Shown in pieces: positions 43,440 through 54,060 of a DNA stretch of 64,000 nt (positions are counted from its first letter, which is position 1; each line of letters begins with the position of its first letter). The translations under genes and the position numbers were made by a program. Source of the stretch: Stropharia rugosoannulata (taxonomy: Eukaryota; Basidiomycota; Agaricomycetes; Agaricales; Strophariaceae); NCBI GenBank assembly GCA_028532985.1, contig JANCIK010000002.1, positions 1,116,001 to 1,180,000 of the forward strand, read 5' to 3'. The notes beneath the pieces were generated by a model. That model had not been told where the DNA came from. It worked only from the letters and a program-made list of their open reading frames with translations, and did not search any database.

Positions 43440-43600
43440 GACAATGCGTGAGGTATCCGGTATTATGCATAACAGTGGTGTGGCTGTGTGAAAGTGCGTG
43501 AGGCTGTGCAAAGTGCGTGAAAGTGCGTGATGGATCAGTGCAAATGCGTGAAAGTGGCTCACGCACCACTCATGCACTCACGCACGCCTCACTGCTTTTT
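43440..43600 (+). repeat. GTGCGTGA minisatellite, block 3
   Basis: Degenerate units AATGCGTGA, AGTGCGTGA, then the reverse-complement units CTCACGCACG at its right end, so the block contains a small inversion. Confidence 0.75.
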
Positions 43601-43804
43601 CCCTCTGCCCAGCAGAAACAATGGCTTGCGCTGCGTACCTTGCTGTGAGTACGAGCATCGTGGTGCGTGGTACACGGCCCCGCAATGAGATGGGAGGAGA
43701 GAGCGGGGATGGGCGTGGGGAGAGATACTCCAGAAGGGGGGAAGCAGAGTAAGGGCCAATATACGTAGTGTGAGTGTTGCGATTCAGAATGCAGAATTGC
43801 AGTC

Positions 43805-44096
43805 TGTCGAGAATCGAACCCACGACCTCATAGATTTACTTACCATTTACGATACTTTTACTTCCGTTCTTTATGTTTGTTTTGACTGATATATTTTCTC
43901 TCTGTCGGTACACACACTCCTCAGTCGTTTACGCATTAGCTGACGCCTGAGGTGTGTTTTTCCCTACGTACATATTACCATACAGATGCTTACTTACTTT
44001 TATTACCTATAGTACTTACTCGTACATCTTGACAGGTATAATAAAAGTCGTTTACGCATTAGCTGACGCCTGAGTACTTACTCGTACATCTTGACA
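43805..44096 (+). repeat. copia-2 5' LTR with internal duplication
   Basis: 292 bp. The last 24 bases (AGTACTTACTCGTACATCTTGACA without a break exceed one reading unit, so: AGTACTTACTCG then TACATCTTGACA) also occur internally at about 44011-44034. A 29-bp unit starting AGTCGTTTACGC occurs at 43923-43951 and 44046-44074. Identical to the 3' LTR. Confidence 0.93.
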
Positions 44097-44108
44097 GGTT
44101 ATGAGCCC
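44097..44108 (+). other. copia-2 primer binding site (initiator tRNA-Met half-molecule type)
   Basis: GGTTATGAGCCC directly after the LTR, identical to the copia-1 site and complementary to the anticodon arm of initiator tRNA-Met. Confidence 0.75.
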
Positions 44109-44201
44109 TGCGTGTACAAATTAATCCCAGAACAGGCATTGAAAGGCTAATCTTGACTCACCAAAACCGAATATCTAAAACCGAGAATATCGCTAATCAA
44201 A

Positions 44202-47200
44202 ATGTCGACCTCATCGACTCTCTCTCCTTTCACATTAGCCGAAAAAGATAGACTTCGAGGCTACGAAAATTATGCGCACTGGAAGCTAATGATGCTAGCG
44301 CATGGAAAACCGAAAGGACTGCATAAATATTGGGATGGAATAATCGCCGTTCCAGACGGATGCAGGGAGGAATCGGATGTCGCGAGCGATGATGAAAAGG
44401 GGGATGACCCCAAGAAAACTACACCGCCCAAGGTACCATCCATCAAATCAATCGGGCCTACCCCACTCCACTCAACAACGCCTAATGAACTCGAGTATGA
44501 GCTACGCGAAAGCGTTGCTCTGTCTTCAATCCTCATCAATGTAGTCGATATCCACGGAACCGGCATTGACCCGAATAGACCCTCGTGCATTGCATGGAAG
44601 CATCTACAGGACGTGTATGGCCGCACAAGCGACCGAGCGAGGAACCTGAGGGAGGAGGAACTGTCAGCTTGTAAACTTCTGGAAGGAGGGAAGGTAGCAG
44701 GCGAAGACGGACACATCGAGAGGATGCGAATGCTGAGGCAGCGGGCTAATGAGGCTGGTGCGAAGATCTCGGACTCACGCTTCATCACCAAACTCCTTGA
44801 CTCTTTCCCCGATTCATGGGATCCAATAATTACCCCGATATACGGAGAGACAGACCTGAATAAAGTAATAATGAACCTAACGACACATGCCGAGCGCTTG
44901 GCAATTAGAGAAGCACGCACCAAGGGAACAACTAAACCAGACGACACTGTACGAGCTCTCGAGGCCACCGTCTTAGCGCTCAAGGCTGAAGTTAGTAACC
45001 TCCGAACCAAAGGCCCTAAAAACCCTAACCTAAAATGCACAAACTCTGCTTGTGGAAAGTCCGGACACCTCATAGCTGACTGCTTTAAACCAGGTGGAGG
45101 CAAGGCAGGCCAGTATCCTGATTGGTGGAAAGGGAAACGAACGAATATCGCTGCCAACATGGCCACAGCTGAAGACCAGAGCGGTTCCATTAGCAGCGGG
45201 ATTCACTACGCACTCTCAGCAACCGTACCTGATCTAGCCGAAATCTACCATCAAACAGCATTGCAAATTCCCCTCCCCGATCCAGACGATATCGAGTCCA
45301 CCATCGCTATGACTGACGATCATCTCGACATTGAGCGCCTAATTGCCGAGAATGAACCGTTCATCGCAAAAATTCAAGCGCTTGTCGCAAGTGATACTAC
45401 TGGCTCGATATCATCCGCCTGTGTCGCAGACTCAGGGTGCTCCACCCATTTCTTCAAGGAACAGTCAGTCTTTGTAACATATCGATCCATTGAACTACAA
45501 GGCCAATCATCTAAAAAGGGGGCGAGCTTTAGGGTTATCGGAGTCGGAGATGTTGAGATTAAAGTCGTCCACAACCAGAAGGAGCACACACTAACCTTCA
45601 AAAATGCTTTGCATGCTCCCGATGTAACTGCAAACTTAATCTCCATCAGCAGGATGGATATAGCGGGCTGGGATGTTGTATTCGGAAACAGACGGGTTCG
45701 TTTCTTCAAGGACAAAATTGAGGTCTTCTCCGGTGTTCTGAAGGACGGTCTATACCTCATCTGCGGTTCGGTTGTAATGAATGTGCCGACTGCATTGACA
45801 GCAAGATCGCTAAGCTCTCCTGGAGACATTGCACTCTGGCACCGCAGATACGCCCATTTTGGCATCTCACGCATAACCCAGGCTGCCAATCTGGTAGACG
45901 GACTAGTCATCACCAATGCTGGAGTAGCACCACCTGGTAAATGCGAAGACTGCATCATCGGGAACCAGAAACAGCGACCATACGACGAACCTATTACCCC
46001 TGAAACTGAACTCCTGCGCCTAACGAATATTGACATCTGGGGACCAGCTCGAGTAGTATCCGCTGGTGGAGCCCTATACGCCATGAAATTCCACGACAGT
46101 GCTTCTTCACGGCGTCGCTCTTTCTTCTTGCTAAATCGAGAGGCAGAGACAACCTTACATGCTCTGAAAATCTACAAGGCCCAGGCTGAGAACGTCACAG
46201 GCAAAAGAATGGTCTTTGTACGTACCGACAACGCACGGGAATTCCTCAGTGACTTGTGGCGAAAATTCTTCGAAGAGAATGGAATCATGTTCGTGCCAAC
46301 CGCCCCACAATCGTCCAGTTCGAACGGTACCGCAGAAAGGTCGATTGGAGTGACCACTGCCTCTGTAAGGGCGATGATGCAGGATTCTGGAATGCCTCCA
46401 AAATGGTGGGCGGAAGCTTGGGCATACTCTGAGAAGACCGAAAACCTCTTACCAAGCGCGCGTCACCCCGGGCAGATACCTGAGGAGCGGTGGACAGGAG
46501 TACGTCAGGACGTAGGACACATACGAGTGTGGGGGTGTATTGCATACGTACATGTACCGAAGGAGAAGGGCGAAGGTAAACTGGGTAACCGTGGGCAGAA
46601 GGGAAGGCTGGTTGGGATGGACACTCGCGGTGTATATAGGGTCTTGATCCCCGAAACGGGTCATGTCATACGGTCTCGCCATGTCGTGTTCGAAGAAGGA
46701 GTTGGTCATCGCACGTTAACGGCTGAGGGGGAGTACTTTGCTGGAGAAGACATCGATGAATACAACTACGACTTCTTACTTGAAAACCAACCGCTAACCT
46801 CGGACGATAAACCATCAAACTCCCAGGATGCCAATTCTAAAATTATCCTCCAAACTCCGAACGACACGGCTACTAGTACGCAACCTGAACCTGTTGCCAC
46901 TAAACCAAAAATTAGCAGACCCAGGATTGTTTACCCACCTGCCTCACGAGCATCTGCACGACTCGCTTCAACCACCCAACAGCAATCATCTGACCATACT
47001 CATAACTCGCTTGCAAACGAACCCACCAGAAATACGGAAGTAGAACAATGCGACAGCCAAGATGAGGATGGACGAGAGGTTGAAATGGCTCTTACTCAGG
47101 AAGACGTGGAGTCTGAGGGAGAAGACGTTACGACGGGAATGATAGGCGCGTTCACAGCTAAAGCAAACCCTGTAGCTGAACCGCTAAACAGGTTTATACC

Positions 47201-48776
47201 AACAACCTTTAACGAAGCGTTTGACTTATCCCGTCGACACTTATGGATGCCGCCAATGCGAAAGGAGATTGATAGGTGGGATGAACGAGGGGTTGTGACT
47301 CCAGTACCGAGACCAGCAGGAATAAGAACAATCAAGACCAAGTGGGTATATGACGAAAAGACGGATGGAGTAGGGAATCTCATAAAACGGCGAGGGCGAT
47401 GTGTTGTGAAGGGGTTCACCCAGAAACTAGGCGAGCACTATTTTGAGTCCTTTGCAGCTGTTGTGCGATACGAGTCCATCAGAATGCTGATTGCACTAGC
47501 TGCGTCAAAGAACTTCAAACTTCGCCTAATTGACGTTGTTGGGGCCTTTCTTAATGCTAAACCCCAGGGAGAAAATTACCTAGAAATACCCGAGGGCTTT
47601 GAAGATCACTACAAGATCCCAGGTGTCGACACTGTCTTGAAGATGGAACTCAACTTGTATGGAACAATGGACGGAGCGAACAACTGGGCGCGACTACTCG
47701 ACAAAACCTACCAAGAATTTGGGCATCGTAAATCACGCGCGGACTCATGTATGCGCATACAGTACACCAAAGATGGTGGATTCACGATCTCAGGCACCTA
47801 CACTGACGACGTCACGATGGTCATATCAACAGATGCCGCTGGAGATCAGACGGTTGGCGAAATTGAGGGGAAATTTGAAATCACCAACCACGGTCGCCCC
47901 GATATTATCCTTGGAATGGGGATAGTCTATCACGATAATGGAGACATATCAATACATCAAAAGGCCCTGATCATGAAGGCTCTCGATGAATTTGGGATGA
48001 CTGACTGTAATCCCAAATACACACCACTCCCACTAGACGCTGCCTCCATTGCCGAACCGAACGAACCCATATCTGATGCCGATGCTCACTTCATGAAGGA
48101 CAAACCATATCGCGCGGTCTGTGGCACGCTCAACCACCTGGCTAATGGTACACGACCCGACATAAGCTTTGCCGTTAGCCTCCTCATGCGGTATGCATGT
48201 GATCCACGCCCTGTCCACTGGCGCCTAGCAAAAACCGTGCTCGCATACCTCAAGGGAACCCAGAACTACGGCATAACCTACAGGAACGGTAGTGACATTA
48301 AACCCGTGGGCTACACCGATTCCTCTTATGCAGACGACCCCGAGACTAGGCGATCTTCTGCTGGATATGTCTTTCTGTCCGGGAATGGAGCTGTCAGTTG
48401 GAAGTCGAAAACCCAGAAGAAAGTAGCGGCTTCAACCGGAGAGGCTGAATATGTTGGATTATTCGAGGGCGGAAAACAAGCCATGTGGATGACGTCCTGG
48501 TACGAAGAACTGGACCAGTACTACAATCTCCCCATCACTGTATATTGCGACAACAACGCAGCAAAATCTCTCGCGAAGACCGCTAACGGACAATCGAAAA
48601 TAAAACACGTCGCTATGCGCACTCATTGGATCCGCGAAGCCGTTGAATCCAACGACATCAAGGTCGTTGATATTGCCACCGAGGACAACCCGGCAGATAT
48701 CTTCACGAAGGCTCTTGGTCGACCAAAACACGAGAAGTTCCTGAAAATGCTCGGACTAGGACCGCTGAAGATTTAA
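44202..48776 (+). CDS. copia-2 Gag-Pol polyprotein, full length
   Basis: 1524 residues in one frame from ATG 44202 to TAA 48774-48776. The capsid-like N-terminus is followed at about residue 279 by a zinc knuckle with unusual spacing, C-x4-C-x4-H-x4-C (CTNSACGKSGHLIADC). The protease has VADSGCSTHF with Asp at about 410. The integrase has the zinc finger HRRYAH ... CEDCIIG and a DDE core with Asp676 and Glu712 exactly 35 residues apart. The reverse transcriptase has IDVVGAFLNA and a YTDD catalytic box (Asp at about 1202) in place of the usual YVDD. RNase H has YTDSSYADD, SAGYVFLSG and ASTGEAEY. The end NPADIFTKAL is typical of copia. No stop or shift is seen, so it is likely competent. Confidence 0.95.
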   Translation: MSTSSTLSPFTLAEKDRLRGYENYAHWKLMMLAHGKPKGLHKYWDGIIAVPDGCREESDVASDDEKGDDPKKTTPPKVPSIKSIGPTPLHSTTPNELEYELRESVALSSILINVVDIHGTGIDPNRPSCIAWKHLQDVYGRTSDRARNLREEELSACKLLEGGKVAGEDGHIERMRMLRQRANEAGAKISDSRFITKLLDSFPDSWDPIITPIYGETDLNKVIMNLTTHAERLAIREARTKGTTKPDDTVRALEATVLALKAEVSNLRTKGPKNPNLKCTNSACGKSGHLIADCFKPGGGKAGQYPDWWKGKRTNIAANMATAEDQSGSISSGIHYALSATVPDLAEIYHQTALQIPLPDPDDIESTIAMTDDHLDIERLIAENEPFIAKIQALVASDTTGSISSACVADSGCSTHFFKEQSVFVTYRSIELQGQSSKKGASFRVIGVGDVEIKVVHNQKEHTLTFKNALHAPDVTANLISISRMDIAGWDVVFGNRRVRFFKDKIEVFSGVLKDGLYLICGSVVMNVPTALTARSLSSPGDIALWHRRYAHFGISRITQAANLVDGLVITNAGVAPPGKCEDCIIGNQKQRPYDEPITPETELLRLTNIDIWGPARVVSAGGALYAMKFHDSASSRRRSFFLLNREAETTLHALKIYKAQAENVTGKRMVFVRTDNAREFLSDLWRKFFEENGIMFVPTAPQSSSSNGTAERSIGVTTASVRAMMQDSGMPPKWWAEAWAYSEKTENLLPSARHPGQIPEERWTGVRQDVGHIRVWGCIAYVHVPKEKGEGKLGNRGQKGRLVGMDTRGVYRVLIPETGHVIRSRHVVFEEGVGHRTLTAEGEYFAGEDIDEYNYDFLLENQPLTSDDKPSNSQDANSKIILQTPNDTATSTQPEPVATKPKISRPRIVYPPASRASARLASTTQQQSSDHTHNSLANEPTRNTEVEQCDSQDEDGREVEMALTQEDVESEGEDVTTGMIGAFTAKANPVAEPLNRFIPTTFNEAFDLSRRHLWMPPMRKEIDRWDERGVVTPVPRPAGIRTIKTKWVYDEKTDGVGNLIKRRGRCVVKGFTQKLGEHYFESFAAVVRYESIRMLIALAASKNFKLRLIDVVGAFLNAKPQGENYLEIPEGFEDHYKIPGVDTVLKMELNLYGTMDGANNWARLLDKTYQEFGHRKSRADSCMRIQYTKDGGFTISGTYTDDVTMVISTDAAGDQTVGEIEGKFEITNHGRPDIILGMGIVYHDNGDISIHQKALIMKALDEFGMTDCNPKYTPLPLDAASIAEPNEPISDADAHFMKDKPYRAVCGTLNHLANGTRPDISFAVSLLMRYACDPRPVHWRLAKTVLAYLKGTQNYGITYRNGSDIKPVGYTDSSYADDPETRRSSAGYVFLSGNGAVSWKSKTQKKVAASTGEAEYVGLFEGGKQAMWMTSWYEELDQYYNLPITVYCDNNAAKSLAKTANGQSKIKHVAMRTHWIREAVESNDIKVVDIATEDNPADIFTKALGRPKHEKFLKMLGLGPLKI

Positions 48777-48790
48777 AGAGGTCATAGGTT

Positions 48791-48799
48791 CAGGGGGAG
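48791..48799 (+). other. copia-2 polypurine tract
   Basis: CAGGGGGAG directly upstream of the 3' LTR. Confidence 0.8.
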
Positions 48800-49091
48800 T
48801 GTCGAGAATCGAACCCACGACCTCATAGATTTACTTACCATTTACGATACTTTTACTTCCGTTCTTTATGTTTGTTTTGACTGATATATTTTCTCTCTGT
48901 CGGTACACACACTCCTCAGTCGTTTACGCATTAGCTGACGCCTGAGGTGTGTTTTTCCCTACGTACATATTACCATACAGATGCTTACTTACTTTTATTA
49001 CCTATAGTACTTACTCGTACATCTTGACAGGTATAATAAAAGTCGTTTACGCATTAGCTGACGCCTGAGTACTTACTCGTACATCTTGACA
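48800..49091 (+). repeat. copia-2 3' LTR
   Basis: 292 bp, identical by eye to 43805-44096, followed by the CAGTC target copy. Confidence 0.93.
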
Positions 49092-49249
49092 CAGTCCAGT
49101 GCCGGTTGTCTACGCTGAGGTTGACAGGCGCATGAAGTTGGTGTAATATATATGTTAAGCTTCCAGGTGCATAGGCTGTGTGCAAACGGTAGGCCGTACT
49201 TTGCCTATGAAGCTGGGTACGGACTCTGCGTCGCGTCTGTCAACAGTCA

Positions 49250-49620
49250 CTGGTCAAGGTTTTGGGGCGACGTAGACGTCTCGATGGCGGGGTAAGGTTA
49301 GGTGCGCAGGCGGGCAGATGTAGGGAGGCGAATGCACGAGGGAGATGACCGAGGCTGGAGTTGATCTCTGCTTGCAAGCGCGAGCGTCAGGTGAAGGGAC
49401 ACGACACGTCAGGACAGCGGGATGCGAGGGGGGTGGCAGGCGCATGGGTGTGACAGGCAAGGCAAGGAGTAGCGACACGATATCACGGAGAGAGGGAACG
49501 GCAGAACGCAGGGGCGGCCGAGAGCAGGCGGCAACAATGCTTGTATGCGCATTGGGTACGGCATGGTTGAAGATGGTCTGGACAAGCGTGGCCTTGTTGG
49601 AAGCAGCGCGGATGGGCTTC
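49250..49620. repeat. Segmental repeat block R, copy 2 (partial)
   Basis: Aligns with 39230-39530 of copy 1 through shared strings such as GGAGTTGATCTCTGCTTGC, GGCAAGGAGTAGCGACA and GAAGATGGTCTGGAC. Its partner gene copy now lies at 54061, separated by Helitron and pogo insertions. Confidence 0.6.
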
Positions 49621-49849
49621 AAAGTGATACCAGGTCATTTCCCTTGATGGATGGTTGACGTTGATTCTGGGTTGATGATTCTGGGTCAATTTACCAAGAG
49701 TAGAACATATATGTTCTAGCTAGAAATAAAGTATCGCTTTCAGCGATAGTGCCTTGCTGATTGTTTTGGGCAAACAAGCAAATAAGTTTAAATTTAAAGT
49801 CAAGAGATACCCTTAAAAATAATTCAAGATGACTACATGAATTTTAAGG

Positions 49850-50455
49850 AGGCGCTGACGTTAAGAGTGAGAATTATCTTAAGTACAAACTTGTACGGAA
49901 GCGGAGGTAGCAAATGAGACAAGGGGCATTACCAAAGACATTATACTCGACGAGAGAGAAGGGGAACTGGGTCAGCCTGTAGATGGAGCGATAACATTGG
50001 AATATCCTCCCGCAATGTTTCTATTTCAACCTGACAAAGGATCGTCAATAAAATTCGAAGGAATACCCGAAGGATTAATACCCATAACGCCTTCGGAAGC
50101 TTCATTGTTTACAGCCAGAGGAGCGAAGAAAGAAGAATATCGCATAAAGAGGCGACAGTATGCAATAATGCCAGGATATGTGTTTACAGACTATAAATCA
50201 CAAGGTCAAACAATTGAGTACGTGATTATAGACATAGGAAAACCACCTACTGGAGCACTTTCACCATTCGGAGTATACGTGACACTATCACGAAGTAGAG
50301 GACGCGATACAATTTGATTGCTGCGGGAATTCGACAAGAAGTTGTTCCAGAATCATCCATCGGAAGACCTACACAAAGACATGAAGAGGTTAGAGAAGCT
50401 AAGCTGGCAACGAACAAGAGAGAAATACGAGCATGGCGAGTTCCACCAGTGAAGC
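49850..50455 (+). pseudogene. Helitron helicase C-terminal fragment
   Basis: From 49922 the frame reads a Pif1-like Helitron helicase end: KDIILDEREGELGQ, LEYPPAMFLF, GYVFTDYKSQGQT (motif V-like), GVYVTLSRSRGRDTI (motif VI), then after an in-frame TGA at 50315-50317 LLREFDKKLFQNHPSEDL. The stop sits where an Arg codon is expected. Another stop interrupts the frame further upstream near 49916, and the rest of the helicase and the Rep nuclease domain are absent. This is a 5'-truncated, decayed copy. Helitron 3' hairpin and CTRR end were not identified. Confidence 0.8.
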
Positions 50456-50592
50456 AACGATGGAGGACGAGATCTTGGCGGGATCTTGGAGGGAGCGAGG
50501 ACGGGAATGACAGAGGCTTACAACGCAGAAGTGACAGAGTGGGAAACGGACGTAGAATGATTAAATTACATCTGTGTAGCATATAGGCTATA

Positions 50593-50617
50593 CAGTTATC
50601 CACCGTCACGTGGGACA
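50593..50617 (+). repeat. pogo element left terminal inverted repeat
   Basis: CAGTTATCCACCGTCACGTG followed by GGAC. Contains the E-box palindrome CACGTG, repeated just inside at about 50624-50633. Confidence 0.85.
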
Positions 50618-51084
50618 CCACCACCACGTGGGACAAAGCAGCTCTGCTGCACTCAAATCTAAACGGATTTGCAGGATTTCTTGTGTGTTCTGTAGGTGGT
50701 TTCGAGGGCCATAAGTGTACAGGATTTATAAAATCAAATGTGTACGAAATCGGAGTGAAATTGTCAAACACTGTGTGAAAATCAGCTAAATATAAGTCAT
50801 CCGAAATAGTTTTTACTCACAGTGTCAAGGATATTAGGTAGAACCACCTGAAAACGAATCTCAAATCACAGGAACATTGTTTAAATTTAGTCTCAAGTCA
50901 TTTGAGTGCTTGAATAGGTCAGAAGAACTCAAAACGAAGTGAACACATCATGTGCAGATGTTCAAAATCATCTAAAAATGTATGTTTCTATTTTGGCTTT
51001 GTACTTAGGACAAGACAGTTGACTCTCACATTTCTAATCAGCTCAAACACCCCACATCTATCGCTTTCATCCAAGCCCTCATTC

Positions 51085-53416
51085 ATGCCTGGACGTGCAC
51101 TATCCGAGGAGGACAAACGCCGCATCAAGCGCACTACTCGAGATGCTTTGATGGCACGTGCCGTGAAAGCTTACACAAGCCAGCCCGAACCGGTCACTGG
51201 AGTTCCTCGTAAAGGCATGTGTACTGTCTGTGCCGACTTTGAGCAGATCTTTCTCAATGAAACTGGCAAAACTATTAAACTTAGCCACTCAGTTATGGAT
51301 AGACTTGTTAAAGGAGGGCGCACTCTTCAGGATGCACGTGATGACCAATCCCTTTTGACACCTACTGAGACAGAGCTCATTATTCAATTTGTTATTGAAT
51401 GTGGTAATCGCGGCTTCCCCTTGACCCACCGTAGGATCAAAGAGCATGTTGATGAAATTCTACGTGCTAGGCTTGGTAGTGATTTTCCCAAGACTGGTGT
51501 TGGGAAGAATTGGACACAACGCTTTGCATCTCGCAATCGACCACAACTCAGGGTTTGCTGGGCATCACCTCTTGAGGAAAAGCGAGGGCAAGGTGCCAAT
51601 CCTCATGCCAATGCAGCCTGGTGGGAGCTTCTAGGCAGTACCTTGAAAGAGCATAACATCTTGCAGGAGAATATTTATAATGTCGATGAAGTTGGCATTC
51701 AGCCGCAGGGTGGAGAACAGGAGCGCGTCTTTGCAGCTCGGGGAAAAAAGGGTCCTCAATACCAGCAGCGAGCCGGTACACGGGAGAATATTACTGTTAT
51801 TGTTACAATCTGTGCCAATGGTACATCTCAGGCTCCTGCAGTCATATTCAAAGGAAGTGGATATCAAGTCAAATGGGCAGGAAATAATCCACTTAAAGCT
51901 TCGTAAGCATATGTACTTTATTCATGTGACAGCTTTATAACAAAATTTATTAAGAATTGGATATCAGCGAAAGGGCTGGACTGATGGCGAAATTGGTGCT
52001 GAATGGATGAAAATCTTTGATGCTGAGACAAAGAAAAGAGCAAAGGACAACTCTCGCTTGCTCCTTGTTGATGGGCACCAATCTCATTACACTCTGGACT
52101 TCCTCCGCCATGCTCGTATAAACAACATTATCGTTCTTTGCTATCCTGCACACACCACACACATTTACCAATCACTTGATGTTGGAATCTTTGGAGTATT
52201 AAAGAAATACCTTAGTGAGGAACGAGATCAATGGCTTCGGGACTTTGGAAAAACCATCACAAAGTCAAACTTTCTTGAATTTTACAGCAATGCTCACATT
52301 AGGGCTCTCACACCTGCTAATATCTATTCATCCTTTCGGAAAACCGGAATTGTCCCCTTTAATCCAGACGTCGTCACTGCCGATATGCTTGCACCTGCAA
52401 AGGAGTCATCTATTGAAGCTCATCTTCCACTTCCTCCTTCCACGCCTATCCGTGCAGTTGCAAAGCTTCTACAACAACTGTCAATTAATGATGACAAATT
52501 GGAAGGGATATCTGAAGAAGGCTCTGATGCATTAGGGACACCTATATCATTTCCATCTACACCAACTCGTATCACAGGCTCAGCTACAGGTCTAGCTTCA
52601 CAATCTGTTTTGCCAACAAGTTCTACCCAGCAGGCTATCCTAAATGAAGCAGCTCAGAGTCTCTCTAAAACAGACTTGGCTTACTTGATTGGTTCTAAAC
52701 CAGCAACACCTATCTCATCAAATGATCCTTTCCATCCTTTACACACTGAGCCTATATCATTAAACCCAAGCCATATTGACACAAGCTCTATCATTCCGCA
52801 GACTCAGAATGAAATCCAGCTGGTTGCTGCACTTCGGGAGCTAGCTGAAGATAATAAGCAGCTCAGGCAGCGTGTCCTCAACTTACAAGCACAGAATGTG
52901 CTTAATGAGGTATATTGCAACAAACTTCGCTTTCAACTAGCCTATAAGGAGGAAAAGACAAGAAACAAGGGCAAAAAGGGAAAGCTAGTTGGTGATGGAC
53001 TCCCGAAGATGCTTACTGGTGATGAATTCTATGAACAGGTAGTTGAATTCACAAAGTGGCAACAGGAACAAGAACAACTCAAAGCAGACAGACAGAATGA
53101 GACACAGGATTATAAAGCAAGGGTGGATGCCTGGAAAGATGGGGAAAAGCTTCGGGTTGCTGCAAACAAGGAACGGTCTGAGAGATATCATACAGCCGTT
53201 GAGTCCTGGGTCAAGCACAAGGAGGGAGCTAAAAAAAGAGGAAAACTAGCTCAATTCAAGGAAAAGCGGCCAAAACTGACAGATTTTGGTGATTCAATTA
53301 GGGCCGTGCCACGTCCAAAACGTGTCCAGCTCATTGATGATGAAGATGGCGAAGAATTTGAACAAATTGAGCAAGAATTGAGCGAGGAAGATGAAAACGA
53401 CGGTGAGGATGAGTGA
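51085..53416 (+). CDS. pogo/Fot1-family transposase (DDE_1, CENP-B-like)
   Basis: The exons are 51085-51902 and 51955-53416; the 52-nt intron (GTAAGC...TTAAG) keeps the frame and hides a stop. The product is 759 residues. The N-terminal region (ALSEEDKRRIKRTTRDAL and a second helix-turn-helix around residues 70-170) matches a CENP-B-type DNA-binding arrangement. The catalytic triad is Asp in YNVDEVGI (codon 51685), Asp in LLVDGHQSHY (52070) and Asp in SLDVGIFG (52178), spaced 35 residues, the pogo DD35D signature. A long coiled, charged C-terminus ends in an acidic tail. The ATG at 51085 was chosen because the conserved domain starts there; an in-frame ATG at 50950 would add an unrelated leader. 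Acts in the nucleus to cut and paste at TA sites. Confidence 0.88.
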
Positions 53417-53647
53417 TCACATCGCTGATCTAATCGCATGCGCGGCATCATTCGGCTCTCTGTCCCACGTGATGGTTTTGGCCCAAAATGGGCATCGTCT
53501 ATAGAAATCCTCTTACTGCCCTCACAGAAGACATATTGACTCAATTTTTCTTATGTACGGTAGCTGAGATGCTCAGGAACAGAATGAAATTTGTTTGAGA
53601 CGTTTTCATTTAAAAATGGATAAACAGGAAGCAAAAGTCAATTGGCT

Positions 53648-53671
53648 GTCCCACGTGACGGTGGATAACTG
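53648..53671 (-). repeat. pogo element right terminal inverted repeat
   Basis: Reverse complement of the left terminus, followed by the TA target duplicate. Confidence 0.85.
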
Positions 53672-53673
53672 TA

Positions 53674-54060
53674 GACAAACAAGTACAAAACAGAGCGATT
53701 TCGAAGGAATTAGGATGGGGTGGGTCGTGGATGTATTTGGTTGTGTGTATAAGAGAAGAGAGAACAAACATGTGCAAAATGGATAAGAATTAGACAGTGT
53801 GGAACCTTACTTTCAGCAAGGCCATACTGGGTGTTGAATATATCACTATAATTTACGCCATGCAAAGGGTGCCGGTGAGTATTGAAATATTGACAGTCAG
53901 CACTGTGGGCCTCAAGCGGGCATCCCTGACCCTCATATACACCTTGAAAATTGCACTCGAAAGCGCGGACATGGGCCGGCCTGCCAGAGCGCCGTCTCTT
54001 TGAGAGTCGCGCCTTGGTCGTGCCGCCGCCCGTAAGAATCTGTTCGTTCCACCTACCACG
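53674..54060. other. Upstream flank of pseudogene copy b
   Basis: No gene. The GC-rich part from about 53950 leads into the ATGATG of the gene copy. Confidence 0.35.

Larger units (their letters stand above)
43805..49091 (+). mobile_element. Ty1/copia LTR retrotransposon (copia-2), apparently intact
   Basis: 5287 bp with 292-bp LTRs at 43805-44096 and 48800-49091 that read identically. The target duplication CAGTC is at 43800-43804 and 49092-49096. Ends are TGTCG...TTGACA. A single uninterrupted Gag-Pol ORF, a matching primer binding site and a purine tract are all present, so this is a candidate autonomous and recent insertion. It landed in the decayed segmental-duplication region next to the minisatellite. 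Confidence 0.96.
50593..53671 (+). mobile_element. pogo/Fot1-type DNA transposon, apparently complete
   Basis: The element is 3079 bp with inverted termini CAGTTATCCACCGTCACGTG... and the reverse complement at 53648-53671 (about 24 bp perfect), flanked by TA at 50591-50592 and 53672-53673. A subterminal CACGTGGGAC motif is repeated at both ends (50604, 50627 and inverted at about 53463). It encodes one intact spliced transposase, so it could be autonomous. It lies directly beside the Helitron fragment. Confidence 0.9.
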
